Both the position numbers and the translations under genes were made by a program. Of a DNA stretch of 64,000 nucleotides, positions 34,169-44,602 are shown piece by piece; position 1 is the stretch's first letter; each line of letters starts with the position of its first letter. Under the pieces are notes generated by a model. The model saw only the letters and a list, made by a program, of their open reading frames with translations, did no database searches and had not been told where the DNA came from. This DNA is from Xanthocytophaga agilis. Its GTDB lineage: Bacteria; Bacteroidota; Bacteroidia; Cytophagales; 172606-1. The stretch is from NCBI RefSeq assembly GCF_030068605.1, contig NZ_JASJOU010000001.1, forward strand, positions 558,001-622,000, in the 5' to 3' direction.

Positions 34169-34798
34169 CTAATAGGGACTCTTTTCTGTTTGAATACCCT
34201 CTGGAAGTAAAAATAACTTTGCATCGAGTTTTTGAGGCACTACTTCTGTAGCCACACTTTCCAGTATAAATTGAGGGTTTTCAATGACTAGTTTTAATGG
34301 TAAAGCATTAGCTTTTGAAATATATTCAGCCCAATTGCCAAGCTTGTGTTTGGTAAATAAATTCTTAGTTACTGATAATTTGGAGTTAAAATAGTATTTC
34401 TGAGTGCCACTCTTACAGGTTAATATTAATTCATCACAAGTATAACCCAAAACTTTTGCTACTCCTTTATTGATCTGGGCATTTAGTACAGAATCTGGAT
34501 TTGTAGCTCCATCATTCCAGAATACAGCCTCTGAATTGGCCATTTTTGTATATAGCTTGTTGTCTTTGTTAACATAGAGTTGCCATTGTAACAGAGTACC
34601 ATTCGCCGTTGTTTTGTAGCTGCCTCCCTTAATAAAATATTCGTACTTGTTTCCCATAAAAGTACTCCATTGCGTATCAGAAACTTGAGGGTTATTGCTT
34701 TTATAGGAATTTGTATAGGTTATTTTTCCTTCAAAGTCCTGTCCAAGTAAAATAATAGTTATAAGTAATGTCCAAAAAGTTAAAATTATCTTTTTCAT
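34169..34798 (-). CDS. Exported DUF4412/GLPGLI-like protein
   Basis: 209 residues with a signal peptide MKKIILTFWTLLITIILLGQ. The pattern FEGKITYTNSY, then YEYFIKGGSYKTTANG, LYTKMANSEAVFWND, VLGYTCDELILTCKSGTQKY and NWAEYISKANALPLKLVIE fits the exported beta-rich GLPGLI/DUF4412 group, which carries a G-x-x-C-x-x conserved turn. These small periplasmic proteins have unknown ligands. Part of the minus-strand operon. Confidence 0.65.
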   Translation of the reverse strand: MKKIILTFWTLLITIILLGQDFEGKITYTNSYKSNNPQVSDTQWSTFMGNKYEYFIKGGSYKTTANGTLLQWQLYVNKDNKLYTKMANSEAVFWNDGATNPDSVLNAQINKGVAKVLGYTCDELILTCKSGTQKYYFNSKLSVTKNLFTKHKLGNWAEYISKANALPLKLVIENPQFILESVATEVVPQKLDAKLFLLPEGIQTEKSPY

Positions 34799-34813
34799 AC
34801 AGAATTAGTTTGA

Positions 34814-35236
34814 TTACTTAGTTTTATGGGTATTCAAATAGTTAGTAGTATCCTCACCAAGAAACCGTCTGAGTTTTTCTTTATTGTTGATATTTAATGT
34901 TAATAAGGCAAGTGAAGGTTCTGATTTGCAAATTGTTACCGAAATGGTGTCACCAACCTGATAACGTTCATAGGTTTGATTACTTATTGCGGGTTTGTAT
35001 GTATAGTTTTGGCCTTCTACTTCATATTCAATATCAATTCCCAAGCCTTTATAATCATGTTTATCTGTTACGAGCCCTGTGACTACTTGTAGATTTTCTA
35101 AAATACGCCTGTATTTATAGGATTGATACTTATCCCATAAAATGAAAATACCCTGTATCAATAGAAAAATAATAGCAGAGGCCAAAACTACTACTATAAA
35201 TTTACCAAGTCCAGATGATTGTTTAGACTTTAACAT
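34814..35236 (-). CDS. Membrane-anchored DUF3592-like protein
   Basis: 140 residues. One transmembrane helix near residues 11-35 (LGKFIVVVLASAIIFLLIQGIFIL) is followed by an exported domain: VTGLVTDKHDYKGLGIDIEY, GQNYTYKPAISNQTYERYQV, GDTISVTICKSEPSLALL. The GDxxxVTxxxSxP block resembles the closing strand of DUF3592 and related single-domain proteins. Function unknown; co-directional with its neighbours at short spacing (15-57 bases). Confidence 0.6.
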   Translation of the reverse strand: MLKSKQSSGLGKFIVVVLASAIIFLLIQGIFILWDKYQSYKYRRILENLQVVTGLVTDKHDYKGLGIDIEYEVEGQNYTYKPAISNQTYERYQVGDTISVTICKSEPSLALLTLNINNKEKLRRFLGEDTTNYLNTHKTK

Positions 35237-35293
35237 TACACTAATTCTTTTATTTCTGCTTTTTAACTCTATGGATTAAAGATATGGATAGAG

Positions 35294-35881
35294 TTACTTC
35301 GTCACAAAATACTTGTAAATAAATGGATAAGAATAGGAGTAAAGTGTATCTTCTTTTATTCGAATGACTCCATATAAACGATGGCTCCCTAATTCGCTGG
35401 GTGTAAAGTCAATTGTTGCTTTACTCTCTTCAACCGGAACGGTAATTGTTTTAGAAATGAAAAAGTTTTGATCTGATTTTCCCAGAAATACAACGATGTT
35501 TTTTGTAGTATCCGAAAGAATGAGATTTAAGACAGCCTTTTGATTAAAAATAACAGTATCATTTCCTTGTAATACAACGGATCGATCTGTTCTTTTCTTT
35601 TTACCTTCTTTATCATATTCTTCATAAAGAAAACCTTGTTCATTCTGCTTCCATATAGTTCTGCGTCTTAGCATTTGGTTTGGATAATATTCTTCCATAA
35701 ACCCATCCAATGCTCCATTCACCCGTTGTTCTTTGCGAATCAATTGATCTGAACTGTCAAAGTATAACTGAGTAATGGTGCTATCATTCAACTGTAGTCT
35801 TTCCGGACTCTTATGCCTGGTATTACATGAAATGGTGACCCATATTATAGCTACAGTGATATATGAAATCTTTTTTTGCAT
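35294..35881 (-). CDS. Putative lipoprotein with MORN/YwqK-like repeats
   Basis: 195 residues from MQKKISYITVAIIWVTISC, a lipoprotein signal. The region TITQLYFDSSDQLIRKEQRV, NGALDGFMEEYYPNQMLRRR, QGFLYEEYDKEGKKKR resembles the short beta-hairpin repeats of YwqK/MORN proteins. The C-terminal half (TVPVEESKATIDFTPSELGS, YGVIRIKEDTLYSYSYPF) looks like an immunoglobulin-like domain. A frame extending 27 bases upstream has no signal peptide, so the start at 35881 is preferred. Its start overlaps the preceding small membrane gene by 31 bases. Confidence 0.6.
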   Translation of the reverse strand: MQKKISYITVAIIWVTISCNTRHKSPERLQLNDSTITQLYFDSSDQLIRKEQRVNGALDGFMEEYYPNQMLRRRTIWKQNEQGFLYEEYDKEGKKKRTDRSVVLQGNDTVIFNQKAVLNLILSDTTKNIVVFLGKSDQNFFISKTITVPVEESKATIDFTPSELGSHRLYGVIRIKEDTLYSYSYPFIYKYFVTK

Positions 35882-36207
35882 ATGAACCCATATCTTATGG
35901 AATAACATGAACGTTTAATGCTCTCATTTATATACTTCTTAATACCTCTTTTCAGTAGTAAGATCAAAAAGCTCCAAATCAGTATACTGATAAATATAGT
36001 TGAGAAAAAAATAATTACCGATCCTTCCAACAGTTTCAGGTTATCTACCAGTAACATACCAAGCACCATGAATAAGATAGAAATTGTCATTGCTGACTTA
36101 ACCACTCATTCATCACTCAATACATGGTCATCATATGCATACCCCAATATGATAGAAGCTATTGCTACAACTGTTACAAAAAATAAAATTAGTAAATAGT
36201 GTCTCAT
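35851..36207 (-). pseudogene. Small membrane-protein gene interrupted by TGA
   Basis: One minus-strand frame runs from ATG (complement of 36205-36207): MRHYLLILFFVTVVAIASII, then YAYDDHVLSDE, then TGA (complement of 36106-36108), then VVKSAMTISILFMVLGMLLV and a third hydrophobic stretch. The two parts are in frame with no base between stop and the following GTG, and Trp fits the stop position (DE-W-VVKSAM). Either a single three-helix protein has gained a nonsense codon, or two tiny genes abut. The C terminus after KYINESIKR looks like read-through into the next gene. Confidence 0.5.
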
Positions 36208-36380
36208 AGTTAGATTTATGCAATTGGGTTCAAAGAAGGAAATATTTTACTTCAGAAATGATTTTTGTACTCATAGAATGTTTGCTTCTATTTATAGTTT
36301 CTCTACAGAAGGTAGGTTCAGAGACTAGCTAGTCTGAAAAATAACTATTAACAAATTTGCTTCCAAAACCAGTAAATGAA

Positions 36381-36405
36381 AATGGATAGGGTTGCCCTAT
36401 CCATT
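36381..36405. terminator. Perfect 11-base hairpin after the 36438 gene
   Basis: AATGGATAGGG (36381-36391) and CCCTATCCATT (36395-36405) with a TTG loop. On the minus strand it is followed by TTTTCATTT, so it terminates the lipoprotein gene at 36438-37271. Confidence 0.75.
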
Positions 36406-36437
36406 GATTGTATATACAACAAGCAAAGCGGGATATT

Positions 36438-37271
36438 CTATACTCCTGCTATATCATTAAAGTATACAATAGTACCATCAGGTGCCTGAGCTGTACCTAC
36501 AAACTGATAGATGCTATCCACATCCACTAGGGTGTAAGTAACAGAAGCGTTGGTTACAGTGGTAGGTGTAGAGCTCAATGATTGTTGTACTGTAACTTTT
36601 GATACAACACCACTAGTATTGATAGCACCATAAAATTTAAAGTAATATCCCCCCTTCGCTATAGTTGCCAGGTATTGACCACATTTCTTACAACTTGTGG
36701 TACCACAAGCTGTACTAGCTACTGGAAGTATATCTACATACCATCCATCAGGGAGGTTGGATGAGCCTGTAGAGGCCAGATAAATAAAGGTAATAGAACC
36801 TGGCTGGTTGGTGTAGTTATAGATGTAACGCATACCCGCTGTTGGATTTGTTGGAGGCGTTCCATACAGATAGTCAGCAGGGATTACCCAAGTATTGCCT
36901 TGACAGGAATAATAATATGAACCTGCCCGACAAGAAGTACTTGGTGCAACGTATTTCTGTCCGTTTATTGGATTATCAGGGAAATGAAGTTCACAGGTAG
37001 AACTTCCTACAGAGCCCGTATTCCCGCTAGTAGGGCATTCTACTTGTTCATAAACAATATGCATCATTAGCGCGATTGTTTGTTCTCCTTCATATACCCA
37101 TTCTACATTAGAGGTATAACAAGGTTTTTCAGTAGGGTCCTGCTCAACAGGGGTGATTAGGGAAGCTGCTTTCAGAGATGTTTCTTTTTCTGTTGGTTCT
37201 ATGTCCTGATTAACACAAGACATCACAAAAACCATGAGCAATGGAATGAATACACGGATTACTTTTACCAT
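36438..37271 (-). CDS. Cysteine-rich secreted lipoprotein, unknown
   Basis: 277 residues with a lipoprotein signal MVKVIRVFIPLLMVFVMSC. The mature part holds 10 or more cysteines in a PxxGNTxSxGSSTCELHF, STSCRAGSYYYSCQGNTW, ACGTTSCKKCGQY arrangement, probably disulphide-bonded. Strand-like repeats such as GMRYIYNYTNQPGSITFIYL follow. It ends with a beta sandwich (TVTNASVTYTLVDVDSIYQF). No family assigned. The upstream spacer 37272-37667 has no gene. Confidence 0.65.
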   Translation of the reverse strand: MVKVIRVFIPLLMVFVMSCVNQDIEPTEKETSLKAASLITPVEQDPTEKPCYTSNVEWVYEGEQTIALMMHIVYEQVECPTSGNTGSVGSSTCELHFPDNPINGQKYVAPSTSCRAGSYYYSCQGNTWVIPADYLYGTPPTNPTAGMRYIYNYTNQPGSITFIYLASTGSSNLPDGWYVDILPVASTACGTTSCKKCGQYLATIAKGGYYFKFYGAINTSGVVSKVTVQQSLSSTPTTVTNASVTYTLVDVDSIYQFVGTAQAPDGTIVYFNDIAGV

Positions 37272-37667
37272 ACAATGTGGTTTACTTAAATGTTTGTTTT
37301 TGAGATTGGAAAAATGTAAAGGATTGATATTTAGTTAATTGACAACTTTTATTGTCGAAGTAACTAAATTGAGGCTATTTGAGGCGTGGCAATTTAATAA
37401 AAAAACAATTGCTACACAGTATATGACTATATTTTATGTAGAAAATAAAGAGATGCAATAGATAGGGAATAGATAAGGTGTTTTATTAATTTTAAGAGAA
37501 AGGTAAATTTGAATAAATTATGATACTCCTTGAAACAAATATATAGTATGCCGTCCTTTGCAAAGAGATGACTTTGTTATGACACAGAAAGATAATCTTT
37601 GTAGGTCTGAATATGAATGAAGTAGACAGAAAGAAGGGAGAGAGGCTCTTTTTATGGCTAACTCAAA

Positions 37668-38195
37668 TCATTTTTGAGCTAGCTGCGTTAGAACAGTTGG
37701 GAAGGTATTGACACCCCAATGCTCATAGTATTTTCCGTTTTTAACTCTGACAATATCAATCACCTCGATGGTAATTTTCTTTCCTGTAGGAGCGATACCT
37801 AGCAAAGTACCTGTCTGTGTACCTGTGATTGTTTTTCGTGTGGTGACCAGATCACCTTCTGCTATTTGCTCATGTATAGTTACTTTCAGATCCGGAAATG
37901 CTGGTCTGAGGCCCTGCTTGAAGGTATACAACATCCCTTCTTTACCTGGCTTAGCTCCGGCCGGAGCGGAGTGGTTCACAAACTGAGCCATCCATTAACT
38001 GATTGGCTGCTTCCATATTTCCCTGCTCGATTACTTCTTTGTTAAAACGTATAACCACTGCTTTATTTTTTTCTGTTGATTGATTTGTGATTGAGATGGC
38101 ATAACCAGAATGTTTGAAGTTGAAAGATTGCTTTCCATAAAGAATGCTGACAGAAGGATGCTTATCCCACAGGTCAGGGATACGATTGTTTTCAT
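37668..38195 (-). pseudogene. SnoaL-like ester cyclase, frameshifted
   Basis: The C-terminal 107 residues are a clear ester cyclase (SnoaL-like fold): AQFVNHSAPAGAKPGKEGM, GLRPAFPDLKVTIHEQIAEG, VTTRKTITGTQTGT and YYEHWGVNTFPTVLTQL. The missing N terminus lies upstream in other frames. ATG at 38193-38195 opens a secretion-like MKTIVSLTCGISILLSAFF. Another frame continues TEKNKAVVIRFNKEVIEQGN then MEAANQLMD. The frames join through an A7 run and through the segment ATGGATGGCTCAG near 37985-38000. Two single-base lesions would restore the standard gene, so this is a recent pseudogene or a homopolymer/assembly error. Confidence 0.75.
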
Positions 38196-38287
38196 ATAGA
38201 CATAAAGTATACGTGATATATCATAAAAGTACGCCTATATGGAAAGGGTAGAGTAAGCCTATCGGTTCAATTTCTGGTTCAAAACGT

Positions 38288-39153
38288 TCAAAGTTGGTCC
38301 TGGTATTCTTTGGGGGTGATTCCATATATACGGCGAAAGGCTTTGGAGAAGCTGGAATGATTCTCATATCCTATTTCCAGCGATACTTCACTGGGTTTAC
38401 TTTTTTTGCGGCGTAACAGATTTGCAGCCATTTCCATTTTCCGATCCAGCAACCACTTGTTAGGAGCCATATGGTAGACCTGTTCAAATATCCGTTTAAA
38501 AGTTGACAGACTCATATGACAGAGAAATACCAGTTTACTCAGCGTTATATTGGTGCTTATATTTGCTTGCATCACCTGCATTAGTTCAAAATTTCCTGAT
38601 TGTTCTACTGGAACTCCAAAATGATAGGAGTCGTTGTGGTTGAGTTGCATAGAGATAAAAGAATAACTCGTGTACCTTCAATTTCATCATCTGGTTGGAA
38701 AGCGGAATGGTAGTGTCAAACAATAAGTTTGAGAGAGACTATATACTGGTTCAGATAGGCATCTTTTTCAAATAGTACATAGGGTCTTGAGTTTTCTGTC
38801 AGGGAAGTAAAGTTAATGGGATCTTTCTGTTGCTCTAAAAAATCATTCAGGACACTGTTGTCAAAAAAGATAAGAATACTATTGATGTGTCCTTTTTCTG
38901 CAAACCGTTGGGTTGTCAGATAGTTGCCCGCTGCCAGCAATAAGATTTGGTCAGGCTGTAAAGAAATCTTCTCCTGGGTGTAATGAATGATTTTTTCACC
39001 TTCCCAAATAAGGCTAATCATATTTTTTTTGAGCATGCTCCTGCCTTTTATGACAGGTACTCCAGACGAATACGGAACAATACTAATTTCTCCCTTTTCA
39101 TCAGAGGGCTCGTAAAGAACATCCGGCAAAATTGTGTAATTCATAAAAGTCAT
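38288..39153 (-). pseudogene. AraC-family regulator, split in two
   Basis: The N-terminal sensing part (38716-39153, YTILPDVLYEPSDEKGE... FFDNSVLNDFLEQQKDP) and the C-terminal AraC DNA-binding part (38288-38650, SLSTFKRIFEQVYHMAPNKW...EIGYENHSSFSKAFRRIYG) are separated by a TGA after SLKLIV and then a frameshift. The spacer between them translates as HYHSAFQPDDEIEGTRVIL, which is plausible linker sequence, so the two halves once formed one protein of about 285 residues. It lies next to the broken ester cyclase gene. Confidence 0.75.
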
Positions 39154-39246
39154 CTATTCTGGTAAGGTACCATAGCTTTTGAATGTATATATTAAAACTT
39201 ACCGCTCTTAAAGCTGGCAAAATTATAGGATAGGATATGTACCTTA

Positions 39247-40470
<1,224 letters not shown>

Positions 40471-40488
40471 AATTTCTCCTGTTTACAA

Positions 40489-40942
40489 TTATGGCATATT
40501 GAGTGTCTGAGTGGTTTCATTCATTACTTCAATGGTCTTCGAAAAGTAGGTTTCAATGATACCCATTTCCTCATCAGAAAATGAAGCAATGAGTTTTTCT
40601 GAATTTTCCCGGAATTCTTTATAAAGCGGTGCTAAAAGAGCCATTATATTTTCGGTGTTTGGCTCGATGAGTGCCTTCCCTCTGTCGTTTTCAGCAAATT
40701 TTCTTTTTACAGATCTTTCTTTTCAAACCTGTCTATTAAGCCTGTCACTGCACCAGTAGTGAGGCCTGTCAGCGTGGAGAACTCACCAGCTGTTATTTGC
40801 TCTTTCTCGATCAGAAAACCCAGATACTTATGATCAGTTCCTGAAAGACCTGCCTTTCGGGCAACTGCTTCGTGCATCTGAATGGAAGTTACGCATAGAG
40901 TTGACTCAGCTTTCGTACTCGTTTAGTTAGATCATTGTTCAC
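40489..40942 (-). pseudogene. MarR-family regulator, frameshifted
   Basis: Starts at GTG near 40940 as VNNDLTKRVRKLSQLYA and stops at once. Another frame continues SIQMHEAVARKAGLSGTDHK, YLGFLIEKEQITAGEFSTLT, GAVTGLIDRFEKKDL (MarR winged-helix core), and a third continues KRKFAENDRGKALIEPNTEN and FSDEEMGIIETYFSKTIEVM to TAA 40489-40491. Placed directly upstream of the decayed rph gene, it was probably its regulator. At least two single-base lesions are required to restore it. Confidence 0.75.
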
Positions 40943-41176
40943 TTTATATCTTACTAGTTAATTGTCTTAGTTGATAAGATAATATTTTTAGATGCTTCTA
41001 TCCAAATATTTTTGGCAAATTTTAATTCTATGTGTCATCCGTTATGCAACAAGGTGAGGAGGCTGCTTGCAGAAGAATAGAGGAGAATTTCAGCGTTTTT
41101 GTGGCAAAATTGGATAGATGCTGGAATTAGATACTGTCCAACCAGGAAATACATTCACTAGGCAGAGAAGAGATTT

Positions 41177-41980
41177 TTATTGGGTACTATCGGAGTAATG
41201 AAGCAATGCGGTAGGTCTGATACCAAACTGTTTCCTAAAGGCAAAAGAGAAGTGTGAAAAGTCTTCAAAGCCTAGTTCATAATAGATATCACCCGGCTTG
41301 GCACCTTCGCTTTTGATACGGAAATAGGCTTCTTCCAGGCGTTTGCGGGTAAGCCAAGTGCCAGGAGTACTTCCAAAAATTTTCTGGAAATCTCTTTTAA
41401 ACGTAGACAAGCTTCTGCCTGTCATATAGGCAAACCGGTCGAGGCTCACATTAAACCGAAAGTTGCGGTTCATAAACTCTTCCAGATCAATCTTGTCAGG
41501 TATCGCAAAGTTAAAAAGGATGTCCTTCAGTTCTGGGATGGTTTTTAATAAAATTAGAAGCAGTTCTTCCCGTTTTACATCTTCAAAGCCTTTCTCTATT
41601 TCTTCCTGTTGTGTGTAATATGGCTCAAGAGACTTTATATAACTTTGAAGTAGGGTACTATCAGGTAAGAACAAGAGTGAATTGGTATTTTGAGTGGAAT
41701 ATACATCAATGTCGTGCCGCTCAAGAAAATTCACCAGAAAAGGCTTTTCCAAGGTAATGACCACTTTTCTAAATACACTGTTGTTTTTGTGTTTGGTGTA
41801 TCGAATGAGATGATTTTTCCGGGCGAGTAGTGGATCGCCCGGCTGTATGGTATAGGTATTTTGTCCATCATAGGCAATCATCGATCCCTCAAGCAGATAC
41901 AAGAAGAAATGCTCGGTAATAAACTGCTCAGGAGAAATCTCTGGACCCAGATGACAGGAATGTATTTTATTGGAATTCAC
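41177..41980 (-). CDS. AraC-family transcriptional regulator
   Basis: 267 residues with an N-terminal cupin-like region (ITEHFFLYLLEGSMIAYDGQ, TIQPGDPLLARKNHL) and a C-terminal AraC domain with two helix-turn-helix motifs (SLDRFAYMTGRSLSTFKRDF, PGDIYYELGFEDFSHFSFAF). Start is the GTG complementary to 41978-41980. It is adjacent to the divergent-direction reductase gene on the same strand; 31 bases separate the reductase stop from this gene's end of reading, so it may regulate that gene. Intact, in contrast to the decayed neighbours to the left. Confidence 0.92.
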   Translation of the reverse strand: MNSNKIHSCHLGPEISPEQFITEHFFLYLLEGSMIAYDGQNTYTIQPGDPLLARKNHLIRYTKHKNNSVFRKVVITLEKPFLVNFLERHDIDVYSTQNTNSLLFLPDSTLLQSYIKSLEPYYTQQEEIEKGFEDVKREELLLILLKTIPELKDILFNFAIPDKIDLEEFMNRNFRFNVSLDRFAYMTGRSLSTFKRDFQKIFGSTPGTWLTRKRLEEAYFRIKSEGAKPGDIYYELGFEDFSHFSFAFRKQFGIRPTALLHYSDSTQ

Positions 41981-42011
41981 GGGTTTACATCATTATCTTT
42001 GGTAAAGATAC

Positions 42012-42974
42012 TTAATTCATCATACTGTCCACACTAGCCAGTAAAGCTTCTTCCTTACTGCGAGGTTTCCAGTCTAGCATATCTTTGGCTTTCTGAATGG
42101 AAAGTGTAATGTAAAAATCCTGATCTGTATTTGGAAATGAAGCTACTTTTCCAGCATATTCCGGGCGTTCCTTACGGATTAGCTCGGCAACATCATAAAA
42201 GCTCATTACTCCCTCAGAAGCTGCCAGAAACCGTTGTCCTGCTGCTTGCGGATGTAACATAGCACGGATATGGATATCAGCTATATCCCGAACATCTACC
42301 ACACCAAAGGTAAAGGAAGGACTGGCAGTGACTAAACCTCCAATGATACTTTTAATAACACCATCCAGCGAAGCAGAAGAGATGTCTCCGAGTATAGGTC
42401 CGAAAATACCGACCGGATTAATGACTGATAATTCCATTGCACCTCCTTCTCTCGCCATAAAATCCCAGGCTGCTTTTTCAGCTACAGTTTTGGATTTGAT
42501 ATAAGCCATGAGCGGAACATTGGGATCTGTCCAGTCCTCTTCTGTAAAAATGTGGTTTTTTTCCGAAATGCTATATCCAATGGCTGCAAAGGAAGAAGTA
42601 AGAACCACACGTTTCACACCTGCATTTCTGGCTGCTTTCAATACTCGTAATGAGCCTTCACGAGCAGGAATAATAAGCTCGTTTTCATCTTTCGGTTCTT
42701 CTGTTGTAAATGGAGAAGCCACATGCAATACATACTCACATCCCTTTACGGCCTCACTCCATCCGGTGTCATATAAAAGGTCGGCTTCATAAATGGATAA
42801 ATTTTCAAAAGACTCTATACCGCCAGCCCTGAGAGCTTTTTCCAGTTCTTCTTTTTTACTGAGGCTACGTATGGTAGTGTTTACAGTATACCCTTGTTGT
42901 AATAATTGTAATAGAGTATGTATGCCCACAAATCCGGTGCCGCCGGTTACTAAAACTGTTTTATTGGTTTTCAT
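42012..42974 (-). CDS. NAD-dependent epimerase/reductase (dihydroflavonol-4-reductase-like)
   Basis: 320 residues from the ATG at 42972-42974. The N-terminal Rossmann fold is TVLVTGGTGFVGIHTLLQLL, with the family's catalytic YxxxK appearing as YIKSKTVAEKAAW near residue 162 and the SSFAAIGYS segment near 125. The C-terminal region includes GVVDVRDIADIHIRAML and SIQKAKDMLDWKPRS. It resembles extended SDR aldehyde or ketone reductases (DFR/cinnamoyl reductase-like) that act on aldehydes or lactones with NADPH. It is immediately upstream of an AraC regulator in the same direction. Confidence 0.88.
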   Translation of the reverse strand: MKTNKTVLVTGGTGFVGIHTLLQLLQQGYTVNTTIRSLSKKEELEKALRAGGIESFENLSIYEADLLYDTGWSEAVKGCEYVLHVASPFTTEEPKDENELIIPAREGSLRVLKAARNAGVKRVVLTSSFAAIGYSISEKNHIFTEEDWTDPNVPLMAYIKSKTVAEKAAWDFMAREGGAMELSVINPVGIFGPILGDISSASLDGVIKSIIGGLVTASPSFTFGVVDVRDIADIHIRAMLHPQAAGQRFLAASEGVMSFYDVAELIRKERPEYAGKVASFPNTDQDFYITLSIQKAKDMLDWKPRSKEEALLASVDSMMN

Positions 42975-43395
42975 AAGGTAACATTTGTTATACACTGCAA
43001 ACTTCCTCATTTTAAACAAAACGGATTGTGTTTAAACGTTCAATATTACTGTGTTTAAAGGGCCATTGGTAATGTATTGGCTATCCTTCATAGATCTGTG
43101 TAATGCTAAAGTCTGTGGACTATTATATCATGTGTGGATTTCTGTTCAGATTATGACACTGTGTATTGTTCTATGCAAACAGCAAGAGGAAGAGTTTGTC
43201 TTTGGTGTTCGGGAGAAAATAATTTTTGCCCAGAGTTCACCGCAAATTTATCGGCATGTTGAATAAACCGCAAGTTTTATGTTTGACCTGAATTCACCGC
43301 AAAAATTTTCGTGCGCATAATTCTGGTCAAATCTTTTATTGTATAGAAATATGCTCATTGTAAGTGAAATTATGTAGGAATATAGTTTTTCTCGT
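42975..43395. other. Intergenic region with three ACCGCAA motifs
   Basis: No gene is supported. Between 43225 and 43300 three copies of ACCGCAA occur, two within TTCACCGCAAA (before 43250 and near 43295) and one within AAACCGCAAG. They could be binding sites for a regulator of the reductase or the following gene, or pieces of an old repeat. A short minus-strand frame covering them is not convincing. Confidence 0.35.
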
Positions 43396-43887
43396 ATGGT
43401 TCGCGAGTTAGAGAAAATTGTTTGTAAATCTGAACTCAAATGGTGTATGTTAGTAATGTTTGAGTATGTATTAGCTAATAAGAAGAAAACATATCCTACA
43501 CTGGATGAAGTCTTATCTATTTTTGTGGAAAATACAGGTTTACAAGTTCAGATTATTAAAACCTTTTCCAGTTCGTATAAGCTTTTACTTCCGGTTTCAT
43601 CTGAGAGTATATTTCTTAAAATCGATGCAAATGAACTGCGCATCGAAAAAGGAGAGCCTGGTTTTGGCTATCTTTTCTACAGTTTCATCTATCAGGCCTT
43701 TGCGCTTACTAATCAACTGGGAGGAGGAACAGCTTTTCTACCTATTATCCGAAATACTGGAGAATGCGTCCTTTCACCAAATAATGCTGAAGAAATATTT
43801 GATTTCTTTGGATTAGACCCATACTTTGTAACCTGGGCTAAACAGCCTTATGAGGTAGCAAAAACAATGGAAGGATTTATTTGCTGA
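43396..43887 (+). CDS. Hypothetical immunity-like protein
   Basis: 163 residues, acidic, no signal. Features: VRELEKIVCKSELKWCMLVM, then TYPTLDEVLSIFVENTG, VSSESIFLKIDANELRIEKG, LTNQLGGGTAFLPIIRNTGE and EEIFDFFGLDPYFVTWAKQP. The size and composition recall immunity proteins, but no family is recognised and no toxin is near. Confidence 0.55.
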   Translation: MVRELEKIVCKSELKWCMLVMFEYVLANKKKTYPTLDEVLSIFVENTGLQVQIIKTFSSSYKLLLPVSSESIFLKIDANELRIEKGEPGFGYLFYSFIYQAFALTNQLGGGTAFLPIIRNTGECVLSPNNAEEIFDFFGLDPYFVTWAKQPYEVAKTMEGFIC

Positions 43888-44066
43888 TGAATAGTATTGT
43901 CTTTGCTAATTATCTGGATAAACAAAGTTACTAAGTGACTGCAGACTATCGGTTCTTAGAAACAATACATATAAGTTGTTGCTGTTAATATTACTTGTGG
44001 AAAAGTTCATCTTTCCTCTGCAACGATTTTCTTTTATCTTGTGTCTTTGTGAAAAACACATTCTCT

Positions 44067-44591
44067 ATGTATCTTAAAGGACTTACATTACTGTTACTTG
44101 TACTTGCATTAGCTAACTGCCGAAGTGATTGTCCACCAGATGAAGAGCCTGTGATGAAGGCAACATTGCAGTGGTATGATACTACCACCCGGGAGTACAG
44201 GGATATGAGTTATTACAAGCGGATTTATGGACTCGGAGGGAATGGGAATGTAGTTGTGAGCGATAACTATGCGTATTTGCCTTTATCACTTCATGCAGAT
44301 AGTGTGACGTATATTTTTGAACCCATCGACGGCCCAAACGATACATTGATTCTGTGTTATAGACGCGATTTTGGTCCCTATGAAGCAAATGAAGAACGAT
44401 GTGGCTACGGTGCTGACTTTTCCGGAGGGTCTTATGTATATGGGGCCAAAGAACTAACGAGTGGTTTGAATGATACCCGTTACAGTGGCATTAGTCGAAC
44501 TACTTTTGAGTATGGGGATGCTCAATATCGTGAGCGGATCAGGACTCACTCAGAGGTACGGAATATTTATGAGGTGGAGTTATATAGATAA
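44067..44591 (+). CDS. DUF6452-like lipoprotein
   Basis: 174 residues from MYLKGLTLLLLVLALANC, a canonical lipobox (ANC). Following residues are CRSDCPPDEEPVMKATLQWY with an early second Cys, then MSYYKRIYGLGGNGNVVVSD, then LPLSLHADSVTYIFEPIDG and ERCGYGADFSGG. The order CRxDCPP, a VYGxG segment, LPL-x-x-x-ADS and CGY resembles the DUF6452 family of Bacteroidota lipoproteins with unknown role. An upstream frame of 24 codons is not a signal peptide and is excluded. Confidence 0.65.
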   Translation: MYLKGLTLLLLVLALANCRSDCPPDEEPVMKATLQWYDTTTREYRDMSYYKRIYGLGGNGNVVVSDNYAYLPLSLHADSVTYIFEPIDGPNDTLILCYRRDFGPYEANEERCGYGADFSGGSYVYGAKELTSGLNDTRYSGISRTTFEYGDAQYRERIRTHSEVRNIYEVELYR

Positions 44592-44602
44592 GAAAGGGAA
44601 AA

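Noticed and set aside
6016-36207. UGA as a sense codon (reassigned genetic code or selenocysteine)
   Set aside because: Many well-conserved genes end with TGA directly after the expected C terminus, TAG also interrupts one gene, frameshifts accompany several of the stops, and the tRNA-like element has no identifiable TCA anticodon arm.
43225-43300. Three ACCGCAA motifs as a CRISPR array or attachment site
   Set aside because: Motifs are only 7 bases, spacing is irregular, and there is no flanking integrase or cas gene.
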